A DNA stretch of 64,000 nucleotides from Charina bottae (GCA_023362775.1 JALMGJ010000020.1:3596001-3660000); one strand, 5' to 3'; positions 1-15,300 are shown, numbered from the stretch's first letter. Translations and numbers: made by a program. The notes: generated by a model not told the origin, from the letters alone.

Positions 1-1315
1 CTGACTATATTTTACCTTCCAGTGAAATTAGAATAATAAAAAAACACTGCTTATGTATTTTTTCTGGATTCCCACTTGTAATTATTCCAATCATTTAAAA
101 ACAATACCCCAAAGGAGTTTAGTTTATGATTATACTCAAAGTCTTTGTGTAACTATTGCCACTACTAATTATTGCTGTGCTTCCATGGCTTATGTGTATT
201 TGAACAGTGTACTGTATGTACTCCATTGCAGAAGATTTCTAAATGTGTAATTCTGTGGAATTCATTGAAACATTTGGAATTACGTGAATATTTAAAATTG
301 AAACTAAAGTAGGTATTATATTTATCCTGCAGTATGCAATGCTCAAATTAGCATCCCTAAACCTCGGTGCAAAATCTAACTACATTGTGCTTCACAGACA
401 GGGTGGATGTGTTCAGAAGAAATACTGATAAGAAATCTGAAACAAGGCACTGTTCATTTGGAATTCCTTTTCCCATTGTAGCAAGAGAAATGCTTACATT
501 GTTGGGTCACTTGCGGTTCTAAGCCTAGAAGTCAATGGGTGATACGTTGCAGGTCAGGAAGCAGAGTGTAGGGAAGTATGGTTGGAGCTTAATTTTGCTT
601 GCTGGAGGCAGAAAGTTGCAGCTTGGCAGGTCAAGGGTTGGCTGTGTTTAGTGTCCTGGTAGGTCTGATGGATGTGGGGTGGGACAGGATGAACAACAGG
701 ACTCTCAAGTCAGATTTGTTCTCTTGAGTCTAGCCCTGCATTCTGATTGAGAAGAAGTCTAGACTTGTTAGCTTAATCTTATTTGATTCATGAGGATGCC
801 TTCACATAGCAATAGACTAGCAAGATCCCCAAAGTTCATGTCCTTAAATTCAGCAGATAGAACCTAGAAATTAAGAGTACTGTGGTTACTGACTTCCTGA
901 CAAGGGGTAGAACCAGGAATGATATGTGGTGGAGCCAACAACTGCATACTGATTTAACAGGATGCAGCAAAGTGAAGCATTATGAATTTTGCATGGATTG
1001 GAGAATACAGGAATAATAAAAATTCTTATTGAACTAAGCAGAGAATACACTGCCTTCCATAGTTCCATTTTCTCCCCCAGATATATGAACTTTGATCTTT
1101 TGAGAATGTGGCCTCTAGGTATATAACCTTTTAAGTCCAATTCAGTCAAAAAAGGTTTAAAGATATTTTGGATTGAGCAAGAGAATTAATTAAAATTAAA
1201 TGCTTCATTTGGTATCAATAGAATGAAAAATATCACAAATTTTCCTAGCATGTACCTCTTTTAAAAGATATGTTTAGTTTGGATTATGATATTGTTTGTT
1301 TGTGGGCTTCTCTAG
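1..1315. other. Intron sequence, nothing recognised
   Basis: This AT-rich sequence precedes the first exon that can be placed. No coding exon with a good acceptor, open frame and donor was found, and no repeat family was recognised. It is presumably an intron of ABCA12, because E1 starts with a splice acceptor in phase 0. Confidence 0.5.
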
Positions 1316-1480
1316 ATGCTTTTCCCTAAGGAATTACAAATTCCTCTGGATAAGGGATTAGAACTTCTCAAAGACCTGGATCACTTGAGGACGCAGGTTG
1401 CATCAGATGTTCATCCACTCTTGTATGCAATTCATTCCCTGAAAAAGCTGAGGCTATCAAGACATGCACCGCTCTCTAAG
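1316..1480 (+). CDS. ABCA12: ABCA12 exon E1 (extracellular domain 1)
   Basis: The acceptor is tctctag and the donor is AAG|gtttgt. The exon has 165 bp, 55 codons, and is phase 0 at both ends. It is open throughout and reads [19 protein letters not shown] near its start. No conserved motif is known to me here. Assignment rests on splice sites, the open frame, matching phase with E2 and position just upstream of clear ABCA12 exons. It is less certain than the later exons. Confidence 0.7.
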
Positions 1481-4400
1481 GTTTGTTTTTAAAATGTGTT
1501 GATTCTTAGAAATTAGAATTACAAAATAATTAATGTATCAGAGGTCTAGAAAGTGTGTAATTTGCATAGAAGTCAGATTATCAGCTCCAACATATACTGT
1601 ATTATGGGAAGGATTCTTACTAGGAGACTAGAAGCCACAATGTCACACTGAAGGAGAACAAATATATTTCAGCATTTGAGAGGAGAAATATTGCCACTTT
1701 TTGCTTCTTTTTATTTGTATATTATTGTACCCTACCTTTCCTATAAAAACAGTAGAGCTGATTTTAAAAGAAAGGATTAAAAAAAGACTCTAAAAAGCAA
1801 CTTCATCAAATAAATCTTACACTAAAGATTAAAAACAACTGATCCAATAAAACCAATAAATACCAAATCTGTATTTGCCTTTTCTGCAGCCACATCATAA
1901 TGCTACTTCAATTTTTATAACTCTATCATATCACAGTTTTGTTATCAACTACAATTCCAAGATATTTTGCACAAGTTCTGTTGCCCTCTTGGCATCTGTT
2001 ATATTTTACCTGTGCTTTCTGTTCCTTAAATGATGAGCTTGGCATTTATCTCCGTAAAATTTCATTTTTTTTATTTTTGGCCCATTTGATTTTGAATTCA
2101 ATTTCTGTCTTCCAAGGCATTAGCAATCCTTGGCATTTAAGTCATCTGCAAATTTCCTCCACCTCTTCATCCAAATTAATAAAAGTATTGAAAAGTAGAA
2201 GTCTCAGGAATGAAACTTGTAGCACCTAATGCCCTTTCCATTTTGATGAGCACTTGAGGGCAAAGTTTTCAAAGCAGCCATCTGGCCTACACGTAACAAG
2301 CTTGCTAATCAGAATTGTGTGGGTACTTTGTGAAATGCTTTGTTGAAATCAAGTTATATTATGTCTATACAGCATTTCCACAGGATACTTAGGAAGTTAC
2401 CTGATTCAAAAGAGAAAAGAGAAGGCTAGTCTGGTAAAATTTGCTCTTACCAACGTCTGGTAATTACTGTGCTGTTTGAAGGTGCTTACGCATCATTCTC
2501 TTTGTGACCCTACTTTAGAATTCCAAGATTTTGATGTCAGATCAACTAAGCTGTAGTTTTCTCAATCATCATTTCTTCCCTTAACAAAACAGAGAGAAGG
2601 GGCTAAGAACAGTTGGTTTTTGGCTGCTTGTAACATACAGTACAATTCTTACTTCTAAGTTTTCACCTCCATAAGATTCCGTTTAAAGCCTTTCTAATCA
2701 AGCTCACTTTGGTGACACATTTTTACCAGTCCTTGTGGGACGCAACTTATCTTGTTCCAGTAGTTCTTCAACTAGATAAGTCAGGCTGTGGTCCCCAAAC
2801 CCAAATCTCTCCAATCAATACCATTCACATAGCCAATCATTTAACTTGCAATATTTTTCTTTCTCTTTCTAGTCCTCTTGAGGTACATGTAAAACATTAC
2901 CTGATTTTGATTGATTAATGATGTAATGATTAATTAATTATTTTAAAATATTTAATTAATTTTGATTGATTAATTCATTTGATTAATGTAAACATTACCT
3001 GATTGAAAATTCCAGGTTCTTGAGCTTCCTTTCTAGATCGAAAGCCTAAGGTGATGCAGTTGTAGCTAAACTGAGCAGTGCTATATGGTCCCTATATGTC
3101 CCTATATGGATTAGGATAAAGGAATAATTGTAGGTAGATTTGGTAAATCTTGGAAGTTATTCTGTCATTTCCAACTGTATTTCCAATCATTGGTAATTCA
3201 CAAGTTGATCAGTCCAGTTAGAACATATATTTTCGTTTCCTCACAGTATTACCACAAGTGTTTCTGTTTTCTTGCAAGGTGCAGCTCCATCCCTCTGCTT
3301 TTCAGTGATCCGCTATTTTGTCCCCTATTTGATTGTGTATCTTTTTTCTACTGAAGGCTCAGAGCCTGTTTCATCTGCAAGGTTCTGTTAATGGGTTCTG
3401 TTTAGAATGTTTTCTACATTTCTTGTACCTGATTGCCATTCTCATCCACTGGACTTGCTCCTTTGTTTGATTCTCTTCCTTATGGGCAGTCAGCTGCTCT
3501 CAGGATATACCTCTAACGATCTGTAGCTATTTGGGAGAAGACCTTTTCACCCTACACAGCTGAGCACACAGTCATGCAGTTCTCTGGTCATTCCCTTTTC
3601 TTTCTTGTTTTCTCTGCCTGTTGAAGTCTGCTGCCAAACTCTTGTGAGCTCTCCCTTTAACTTGGAATTGTAATACCTTTAACATATTGCATTCTATTCT
3701 TATGTTCTTATAAGAACATATGGTGGACAAAAAAAGCCCAAGAAACCCAACATTTTGCAGATGCTCATGATGCACGGGGCTTTTTTAATGCCATAAAGGC
3801 CATCTATGTACCAACAAACTATGGTACAAATCCCTTACGCTCAGTAGATGGTGCTAAACTTCTAAAGGACAAAGAGTCTATTGCACTGCGCTGGAAGGAG
3901 CATTACTACAATCTCCTTAATCGTCACTCTACTGTGGCTGATGAAGTCTTCTTGCAAATCCCGCAAAAACAAATAAGAAATGAGCTTGCAGTACCCCCTA
4001 GTTTGGAGGAAGTCAGTAAAGCCACTAAACAAATGAAAAATAACAAAGCTAGTGGACCTGATGGGATTCTTGCTGAAGTCTTTAAAGAAGGCGGGCCTGA
4101 ACTTACATAACAACTTCATAAGCTCATCGAAAAAATCTGGATGAGTGAGGAGATTCCAGCAGACTTTAGGGATGCCATAATTATCACTCTCTTTAAAAAG
4201 GGTGATAGAACAGACTGTGGAAACTATCGAGGCATCTCCCTTCTAGCCACAGCAGGCAAAATCCTGGCAAAGATCATCGCAAACCGTCTCCTATCTGTAT
4301 CAGAAGACATCCTCCCTGAAACGCAAAATGGCTTCCACCCTTCCAGGGGAACAGTGGATATGATCTTCACTGCACGACAGCTTCAAGAAAAATGCAAGGA

Positions 4401-7400
4401 GCAAAACCGCCCTCTGTACATGGCGTTTATTGATCTGACTAAAGCTTTTGATACTGTAAATCGTACTGCTCTCTGGACCATCCTTCTGAAAATCGGATGC
4501 CCTGATTAATTTATTTATTATTATTATTTTTATTTATTTATTCAATTTATTCCCCGTGAACTATTTGTGAACATCTTGCGGCTACTCCATGACGACATGA
4601 TGGCAACAATCCTGAATAACAATGGCTCTCAAAGCGATCCATTTAAAGTGGAATCCGGCGTTAAACAGGGATGTGTTATTGCTCCAACCTTATTTGCTAT
4701 CTTCATCGCTATGATTATACACCTTGTTGAAGAGAAACTTCCTACTGGTGTAGAAATTATATATCGAACAGATGGAAAGCTTTTTAATCTTAGTAGGCTG
4801 AAAGCAAAAAATAAGGTAACTACAACTTCTGTTATAGAACTTCAATATGCTGATGATAACGTAGTCTGTGCACACTCCGAGGAAGATCTTCAAACTATCC
4901 TAAACATCTTTGCAGAAGCATATGAAAAGCTCGGCCTCTCGGTTAACATTAAAAAAACCAAAGTGCTTTACCAGCAAGTTCGAACCAATCCCTCCGCAGC
5001 ACCATCAATCCAGCTTAAAGGTGTGTCACTAGAAAATGTCAACCACTTTTCTTATCTCGGCAGCCATCTATCTACAAAAGCCAACATCGACGCTGAAATT
5101 CAGCATCGCCTGAGCTCTGCGAGTGTAGCTTTCTCCCGAATGAAGCGTAGAGTGTTTGAGGATCGGGACATTCGCAGGGAGACCAAAATGCTTGTTTACA
5201 AAGCCATTGTACTACCAACCCTTCTGTACGCCTGTGAAACATGGACCCTCTACAAACGCCACCTCCAACTTCTTGAAAGATTCCATCAACGCTGCCTCCG
5301 AAAAATTCTGCAAATTACTTGGGAAGATAGGCGGACTAATGTTAGCGTATTAGAAGAAGCGAAAACCACCAGCATTGAAACAATGATCATCCAACATCAA
5401 CTTCGCTGGACCGGTCATGTTGTTCAAATGCCTGACCATCGTCTTCCAAAGCAGCTACTTTACTCCCAACTTAAGAATGGAAAACGGAATATTGGTGGAC
5501 AGCAAAAGAGATTCAAAGATACTCTCAAAGCTAATTTAAAAAAAATGTAATATCAGCATTGAGAACTGGGAAGCCCTAACTCGTGAGCATTTCAATTGGA
5601 GGTCAGCCTTTATTAATGGTGCTATGGACTTTGAAGAAGCACAAGTACAGGGCGAAAGGGAGAAAAGAGCTAAAAGGAAGGCACGTCAGGCAAACCCTCA
5701 TCATGACCGTCTCCCACCCGGAAACCTATGCCCTCATTGTGGGAGGTTGTGCGGATCCAGAATTGGCCTTTATAGCCACTTACGGATCCACTGTTAAAAT
5801 TTTACCTTTGAAAGACAATCTTACTCGGCTACGAGTGATCGCCAATGAATGAATGAATTGCATTCTATTATTTCAATTTTTTTAGTGGTTTCACATAGTG
5901 GCATCTGTGGGGGTTGTGTGTCAAAATCAGCAAGGTGGTGATGGAGTGTCACGATGCAAGCCTTACCCCTTTTGAACATGCATGCAACACTGACATGTGC
6001 ACAAAAGGGGTGCGGCTCGCATCACAGCAGTCTTACTCGCATGTTGCTGATTTTGAGAACCTGCTGCATAGGCCGCTGATTTCACAGTGGGTTGCAATGA
6101 TTTAGGCATCCTGCTGCAATGTTTTTAGCTTTCTATTTTTATAATTCATGAGCACCACCATGGTGACTTTTCCAAAAAGGGTAATACAAAGTTTTTAATA
6201 ATATATATCATCAAATAAATATAACTTTTTCCATAGAAAGGAGCAGGAAGTAACTAGATAACAACAACAATTTTCTTAGCATTTTAACAGCTGACATAGT
6301 TATTGTGGCACAATGTCCCATGGGATAAAATCAATTTCCTCTGATACATGAATATTCTGTGTTAGCAGAAGGTAAAAGTTGTAAAACAACAAGGTAAGAA
6401 GAAGATGAAATGCAAAGCCAACCAACTGTGAAAATTATGTTGTGCAAAATTCTTACAATGACTACTCACAAAGCAGTGCTGATAAAAACAGTTATTTTGG
6501 TACTGATAAATTGACACATCTTAGTAGGATGAAAACTTGTTAACATAATTCATGAAAGTTTCAGTAAGAATGGATTGTGTAATTCAATTGAATATAGAGG
6601 ACAGTTTACAAATTGCACTTAATTTTTTTATAAAGGTTTACCACATGGTAATTAGTGTATTTTCATTGAAATATTTTATCCTGTCTTTGTTACATTTACA
6701 GTATTAAGAATTTATTGTTTCATTATAGAGCCTGTTCTATTGTTCTTGTATTCTTTGTCCATACACACCCTTTGTATCACAGATTAGGATGAGATTCAAA
6801 GCCATTTCTATGTGAATTTCATGACCCAGAGACAGATATAGCCCAGTACTAACCATTTTTACCCCATTTTGGCTTCTAATGTTAGATAGTGCCATGTAAG
6901 TGTTATATCCTAAGTAAATCTTTATCTATCTATCTATCTATCTATCTATCACCTTGGTACCATGTGACTCCACACCGACTCTAGGTGGCCCACAATATAA
7001 AAAACAAATAGAAACAGATAAATAAAAAATACAATAAAGGAAATAAACAAAATAGAAAATCAGGACCATTAACATCAAAATATATGAACATATGATAAAC
7101 ACATCTAACAAGGGATTCCACCCACCCTAGACACACACATACACACATACACACACACAACCCTACAGCCAGGTTTTTAAGGCCTTCCAGAATGCCATCA
7201 GGATGGGAGCTGTCTGGATCTCAGTGAGAAACTCATTCCAGGGATTAATTAATTAATTAATTAATTATCTCATTAATTTGCTTTCCTTTTTTTAGTATGC
7301 CTTCTTTTTATTTTCACAGGCTCTGTTGGAGGCTAGCAATCTAACAATAAATACCGGAATGTTTAAAACTATATCAAAAACTCTCTGCAACCAAGAAATC

Positions 7401-10400
7401 ACTCCCTTGTTTTTTGAATCTCTGCTACCTGATTTTGAAGAGCAGAATTCTCACCATTCTTCTGCACAAGAAGAACATGTGCAACTCATTATGAAGAAAT
7501 ATAGTATTCCATCTAATTCTAGTAAGTTTGACAGTTGAAGTTCCTTGCAAAATCTAATGGCCCCCTCCAGCAGATGACCAAGCAGAAACAAATTAAAATC
7601 AGTGGGAGTGTGGGATAATCTCATTTTACTTCATTATATTGTTTTCAACAGGACTTCAGCACAATTAAAACTACACAAAACCACGTTCTTTTCTTATTTA
7701 TTGGATCTGGTCATTCTGTGGATGGTGGAAGTCTATGTATAGTCTGTATAATAAAGCAAAGGCATCAAGGGGTCCTTTTGTTCAGTATAATTAACTTGCA
7801 AGGACTTTATAACTTTCTAGACCATTTTCTAAACTCATACAATGAGGGATGACAAATTTAAGTTTTTAAAGGCTTAAGAGATCAAATCTTATTCTAACTT
7901 CATAATTTATATTTAAATTGTGCTCTGTTTTTTCTTTTTTGAAAAAGTTATATGGACAAGATTTTAATAAAAAAGATGAAATAAAAAGTAACCTTTGTTT
8001 TGTGGCTTACCCCTACTTGGCATATGTAAAGACTTCAAGTGGGAAGCTGCGTTAAATCTATCCCCAGGGCCTTGGAGAGCTTTGCTGTCAGAAACTGGCC
8101 TTGATAGGCTAACAGTCTCACTCAATATGATAGCTTTGCATGATTGTAAGAAAGTGAGAACAATCTTTGGCACAGCATAATTCTACATACAGTAGATACA
8201 GGCATTCTTTAGAAAAGGGAAAAACTGACACTGTACTGGCAGTTAGTCACTCCAAATTTCCATTTAATCTTAAACAGAAGCGGTTTTCCTGAATATTAAG
8301 TCTTTCTGGCTGAGTTCGGCAAAAACCCTTTTTGGAGAGGGTTAGCTTTGTTAGAAATTATTACACTGGTATGTGACCATACATACCACTTTATGTATGA
8401 CTGGGGGCGTGGTGGCTCAGCGGGTAAGACACCAGGCTTGTTGATCGGAAGATCACAAGTTCAGAGGTTCGAGACCCGAGCGCCGCGTGATGGAGTGAGC
8501 TCCCGCACTAGCTCCAGCTCTTGCCAACCTAGCAATTCGAAAGCATGCAAATGCAAGTAGATTAATAGGTACCACTTCGGTGGGGAGATAACAGCGTTCT
8601 GCGCGCGTCATGCCGGCCACATGACCGTGGAAGCGTCTTCGGACAACGCTGGCTCTTCGGCCAACAAACGGAGATGAGCACCGGCCCCTAGAATCGGACA
8701 CGACTGCACAACTGTGCGGGGTGAACCTTTACCTATGTGACCACAAGGCTATGAGAGGATCCAACAGGTTTATGTTACTATCAAACCACTGTACTTCACT
8801 GAATTGGGTGTGCTTCAATTGGTTGGGCCAATATTTTTCTTGTCTTTTCTGTAGCACCTTTCTGCTTATCGTTGTTTCTGGACTTGGTTAAGACACCTAC
8901 TGGGGCTTTAATTTGGTCTTTCTTAAAGCCCATGTTGCTTGGGCGGATTCTGTATTCTCCAGATACCCCTGAAACACGTGCAATCATGGAAAAGGTAATG
9001 CCATATTAAATAAAATTAACAATTCACTGTGATTAGAATATTCTTGATAAAGCAGCAGAAACTGATTAGAAGATTGCTTCTACAGTGACTTGGCACATGA
9101 AAAATTATGTTAGTCTGTTTCTAGAATATGTAACTTGGTGGGTTTTACAAAAGCAGCGACTCAGAAATTGCTCTTAACTGAAATGAGAAGGGGCTTAATT
9201 GGGGACTAAACTAAACTTTCCAAGCTTCAGTTTCTGAATATTTGTATTAGCTTATTTGTCTTCAGTTTTTATGACAGCACAAGCATTAATCTTTAAAATC
9301 ACTTATTAATGTTCAATTTGTTTGTTTCAATTCTGTAAGTCTAATTCAACATTGAAACTGATGGATGATTTAACACAAAAAGCCCAGGAGTGGTTGGACC
9401 ATTCACCGTTGTTCATGGATTCACTAACTGTGTTAAATGACACACTTCCAATGGTGAAGGTATGAATGTCATTTCATATTGACTATTCTCTTTTTTATAA
9501 CAGTAGTTTGGTTTAATAATTATACTACACATTCAATATACAGATCTCATCCAGAAGCTACAGTAAATTAGCTTATACGGTGCTATATATTATATGGTGA
9601 GATATTGAGATATATGAAAAGTGTTATCTCTTCAGATAGAGAGAAAGCATTATTGCCCAAGTATCCAAGTGTGAAAACTTTTCATAAGCAACAACTGTCC
9701 ACAACAGAGAATATTATCTTGGAAATGGGCCAAAAAAATAATTTAGAGTAAGCAAATGAGCCTTTATTTGTATGTATTGTAGTTGTGTGTGTGTATGTTA
9801 CATGTACATAGATAGATGGAAAGATGGATAGAGGAAGGCAGAGCTTTCCAAACTGTGTCGCAACACTTTAGTGTGTTGCGACAAAACCCGGAAGTGGACG
9901 TGCGGCGCGGGGGCGCGCGTGGCGGCAGCGTGCATGGTGGCAGTGGCAATGGCAGTGGCGCGCCATCAGCGCTTCCGGGTTTTAGCGGAAAACGCCGCTG
10001 CGGCTGCCGCCGTGCACACCACCCCCGCACCACTGCCGTGCACGCCGCTGCTGCGGCGCACCCCCCCACACCACCACCGCTGCCGCCGTTGGTGTGTCAC
10101 CAATGGCAGCAGTTTGGAAAGCACTGGAGGAAGGTGAGCAAAAGAAATAAATTTGGAACCTAAAATGATTCATCACTGAGTTCCTATTGCATATCTAAAT
10201 GTCCTGCCCCAAATCCAGGGCATTAGTCTGTATCCTTATAATGATGACAGTGAGATGTTGCACTGATATATTTTCAAGAGGTGCTGAAAGCAATCAGGGT
10301 AACGGTGATTTATCACTTTAAATTTTTTATTATGCCAGCCATGTTTCAGTTCAAATTTAAGTTGCTAGGATAGGCATACATGGTGCAGGATTTTTGCTAC

Positions 10401-11979
10401 TGTTGGATTTTATAAGGAACAACCTCTGAAGACATGGAAGCTGTCACCAGCTAGAACTGGGCTCCATTGTGGTTCATTTTCTAATAAATAAACAACTCTA
10501 GTTAAATAGCTAACATTGTTAGCTTTTGTTTTAAATGGAGTTCTTACCAGGCTGTTTGTTAATTATTTTGCACAGTTCTTGGACTATGTCAGATAGTTTT
10601 ATATATGTAGCTGTCTAGAATCTTACTTTACATCAATTTATGCTATTATTTTATGGAAAAGAATGCAATCTAAAGGTTTCATTTCCCCCACAAATTAATG
10701 AGCTTTTAGAAGCCTTTCTCTAGACTATTGAAGCATTTATTCTGTTTTCTAAGCACTAGATATGAGAAATCAGAGAATTGAATATTTCTGTATCATAAAT
10801 CATAATATGTCTGAATTATTTTTATTTATTAGACTTTTATCACCGCGCCATCTCCCCCACAGGGGACTCTGGGCGGTTAATTAAAATATAACATTCAGAA
10901 ATAAAATTTCTTTATAAGTCAGTGTTTAACCCCAAAAATACAGATATGGCTTCTATTTTCCTCTGGTGCTTCATCATATTTATTATGAAGTTGCAGTCAA
11001 TCTTGCTGTCTTTATTCCTACATAGCAGCGGATGAAATTCATGATAGTCAATATAGCACATTCAATATAACGAGGCTTATAGATAACCTTCAAGTGTATG
11101 ATGTTTTAGGACATTGAGAATTATTTGGGTGGCAGAAAATGTAGGTCCTTCCTAATGGATGGATGAAGCAGTAATAATGTTTTTGTCCCAAATATGCCCC
11201 TTAGAAAAACCTCATACAAAAGATGCTTGTTGGAGCTTTTAGTAACAGAGTTCTTTACTTGGGTTAGGAAAGTGCTTTCCTTTCTTTTTTTGAGAGAAAT
11301 TATTTTTATAACTTTTTTATGGCAGCATTTCCATGGATTCCACCCTAGTTTAGATATCATATCATATCTCATATCTCATATCATATCATATTTTCACTTA
11401 CTTAATTAAAAACTGATTTATGTAGTGAGTTTGTGAGTGTGCTTGCTTTCCACTGAGTTATCAACAGCTGCATAGCTTATGGGGAAACAAGTCTTATGAG
11501 AGGATTTTGTGTCAGAAATACAGGTAGTCCTCATTTAGCGACTGCTTTGTTTAGTGACCATTTGCAGTTACCATGGTGATAGGGGGGAAAAAACTTTACA
11601 ACCAGTCCTCACATTTATGACCTTCGCAGGTCAGTAAAGCAAAGGAAAGCTGAAGTAAGATCAAAAAATTGTGATGTTTCACTTAGCAACCGCTTTGCTT
11701 AATGACCAAGTTGCTGGTCCCAAATGTGGTCACTAAACGAGGACTACCAGTAGAGAACTTTTCTCTGTCATTTTTGCATATGAGTGCAGCTTGATAACAA
11801 CCACAAATGTTTCATTTATTTTATTTGTGGTGTAGTTAATATTACAGAATAAGATTAATTCTGAAGTGATCCTCTACATAAGAATGACTAATCTTTCTCC
11901 CAGCTCCTAATTCCATGCTGAACTTCCTTCCTTCCTTCCTTCCTTCCTTCCTTCCTTCCTTCCTTCCTTCCTTCCTTCC

Positions 11980-12023
<44 letters not shown>

Positions 12024-12289
12024 TTATTTTATTTTTTATTTTTTATCTTTTATTTTTTTTTAAATTTTTATCCCGCCTTTATTATTTTTATAAATAACTC
12101 AAGGCGGCGAATATACCTAATACTCCTTCCTCCTCCTATTTTCCCCAATTTGCCCTTGCCTCCTTCCTAGGGCTGAGAGAAAGTGGCTGGCCCAAGGTCA
12201 CCCAGCTGGCTTTGTGCCTAAGGTGGGACTAGAACTCATGGTCTCCCGTTTTCTAGCCTGATGCCTTAACCACTACACCAAACTGACTC

Positions 12290-12325
<36 letters not shown>

Positions 12326-15300
12326 CAACAACAACAACAACAACAGCAGCAGCTTTTTCACCCCCATTACATCAACCCGTCCCACCCGGTCAGGCAGAGA
12401 GGGCATGTTACGCACCCCGTCCATGAGAGATTGTCGATTGGCGGGGTCCAGGAAGAGAGCCTTCTCTGCCGTGGCCCCTGCCCTATGGAACACACTTCCC
12501 CCAGAGGTGAGGCAGGCCCCCACTCTCCCGGCCTTCCGGAAAGGGGTGCAGACCTGGCTCTGCCATTTCGCTTGTAGCGGGAGGAGAGGTAATCAATCCT
12601 GGGGGTGGTTAGTGCCCTGAAGAGGCCCCCGTCAATTAATGAATCTAAATTAAGAACTTTTAATATCTCCATCTTGGATTTTATATTTATATTTTATTTA
12701 AGAAATACTGTTTTTATTGTATTTTAATCTGTATTTATTTTTAGTTTTATTGTAAACCACCCAGGATCACTCTTTGAGTGACATGGGTGGTGATGAAATT
12801 CAAAATATTAAATAAATAAATAAATAAATAAATAAGTAAATAATTCTTAAAGTTTGGTCCGGTTGAAAGTACACTTCATTGGGAAGTGTCAAGCTTTTTA
12901 TCTGAGGGGAATCATTTCCTGTTTTGTCAACCACAATTTTGAAAAATGGCTTCATGTACTTGAAGTTGAATATTAAATAGACTCATCCTATCATTTGACA
13001 GAATACGTTGCAGAATCCTTTTGTGCAAGTGTTTATCAAAGTCATGGTGAAGCTGGATGCTGTTGAACTGTTAAACCAAATTAATGAGCTGGGTAAGTGT
13101 TTACATACCTTCATCTTACCAATCAGGTATAGATTCTTGTCTGAATGGTGATGGCGGGAGAAGAGGAAAGTGAAAATATAAGAGTATGAGGAGTATGAAC
13201 ATATAATGTTTCAACATTCTTCATACACGTTGAAAGATTGAAAATAGATTTAAGACAAAAGAGCAGAGGGATGTTTTTTTAAGTGACTAGGTGTCAGGCC
13301 TAGCCCAAGAACGACAAAGAAGCAATCCAGCCAAACTTCAGTTCTTTATTTGCTCAACCGTATAGACAGAATCTTGCCCGACTAAAGCTACTCTACTCTA
13401 ACCTAAAGGGAAATAGCCTGGTGGCTACTCAATCTCTTAGTCTTCCCAGGCTCCAGCTCCGGGCTGTGTTGTCTCTTATCTCGCTCCCCTCCTTGGGATG
13501 TGCTCCCTCCTTCCTGAAAACCAGCTGCGTTACTGAAGTCCATCACATCACCTCCCCCTTCACAGACACATTCCATCACACTAGGGACCTGGGAATTCTA
13601 AGCACTGAGATTGTTAAATAACGGTCATAGTTTTCTAATTCCATATCACTGAATTAAAATGACTGTCTTTTCAGGATAGTCAAGTCAAATGAGCTAAAGC
13701 AGTGATTTAAATCCAGTTCTGCTTCATTTATATAGTAGTTGGCAAATATACCATTAGCTAGTTCCTTCTGTACCTTAGGATGTAGTTCATCTGATCCTGG
13801 AGATTTAAACTCATTTGAAGTAAAGAGTTGGTCCCTGACCATGTTTCTGCCAATCTCAAGCTTCAATACTATCCTTACATCCTGTTCATCCAATTTGCTA
13901 GAGGTACAGATAGTTTTTTTGTTGGAGAACACTGGACCAAATGGAAGTTGAGTAGGTTTCCCTTTCTTTTGTTTCCTTTGTCCTTTTCACTGAGCACTAA
14001 TATACCAATTCTTTTCTTTGTTTTTATTTTGAACATACCTATAAAGCCCTCCCTTTCCATTATTGACAGTAGGTGCCCCCCAAAATATGGCATTGCTAAG
14101 CTTATTCTTTTGGATTTCTGAGCAGAAATATTTTTGACATACTGTATGAATGATCATTGTTAATATACAGCGCAACGTTCCCTTTTTATTGCTTTGTTCC
14201 TTTAAATTGCTATATTCCAGTCATAGAAGTCATCCCACCCCCCTCTTTCTCATGCTTTCAAGTTGACTACCGGCAATTGCCTGGAGAAGTCCATGCATAT
14301 TTCTTGGCAGTGTTTCTGGAAGTGGCTTGCTGTTGCCTGCTTCCTGGGGCTGAGAGAGAGGGACTGGCCCAAGGTCCCCCAGCTGGCTTTGTGCCTAAGG
14401 CAGGACTAGAACTCACGGTCTCCCGGGTTCTAACCTGATGCCTTAACCACTACACCAAACTGGCTCTGACCAGGTTTCTATTGTGCCTGTTAAATTGTAT
14501 TTGCCTTTCTGCATAAAAAGCTCAAGTTCATCTTGCTCATTTACCACACTCTGACCATTTGCATATAGACAGTAAAGACCATGAGCTTTATGAGCCCACA
14601 TTCTTCTGACGATCATTTTGAATGGTTTAAGAGGCCCCGTTTCAACAATACTTCCAGTTTTTATAGTTTAGCTGAGGTCTTTATTTCATTTCCAACCCCT
14701 TCAGGATTCAGTTTAATGCCCCCCTAATCAAGATGGCTATGCTTTGGCCAAACACATTTTTACCAAAGCTTGTGAGCTACAACCCATCTTGTGCCAGCAG
14801 TCTATCATCTAGGCAATTCAGACCAGGGTCCCAGAATCCCAGTATTTTCCACTGACATTGTTTGCATACCCTTTCCTTGTCCTACAGTGTATTGTTTTTC
14901 CCTTGCTGGTCATCTTCCATGGATTGTAAAGATGAACAAACAATACCACCTGAGCCCCCAAGATCTTGAGCTTCCTGTTATGATTTTCAAAATCCATGGA
15001 GATACAGTTGTAAATGTTCTTTGTAGTATCATTTGCCCCTGCATCTATTAGCAGAAAGAAATAATTGTTGATGGACTCAATAAATCTTTGACGTTTTTCC
15101 TGTCACACCCTTGTTCCTGACAAATTGAAGTTCCATTTGCCTTATGTTTCTTTCAATTCTCCATTAGCAAGTTACTAACTACTATGACTCTTCTGTTTTT
15201 CTTCTTCTGTGGCACAGTTTCATCCTCTTTGCTCTTTAGGGATCCACTGGCCTGTCTCCTATTCTGCATTGCTTCTTTTCCCCCCCTTAATGCTCAGAGT

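Noticed and set aside
384..465. Possible exon upstream of E1 (acceptor cttcacag and an open stretch reading TGWMCSEEIL)
   Set aside because: No plausible donor before the first stop and no similarity to ABCA12 that I can recall.
8404..8480. tRNA gene (A and B boxes)
   Set aside because: Part of a repeated SINE of about 335 bp; no tRNA cloverleaf with acceptor stem was apparent. The same applies to the other SINE copies.
9816..10176. Several overlapping open frames rich in Ala, Arg and Pro on both strands
   Set aside because: They lie wholly inside a GC-rich hAT element with target duplications and have no recognisable homology; they result from base composition. The same holds for 19700-20137, 44830-45158 and 54981-55402.
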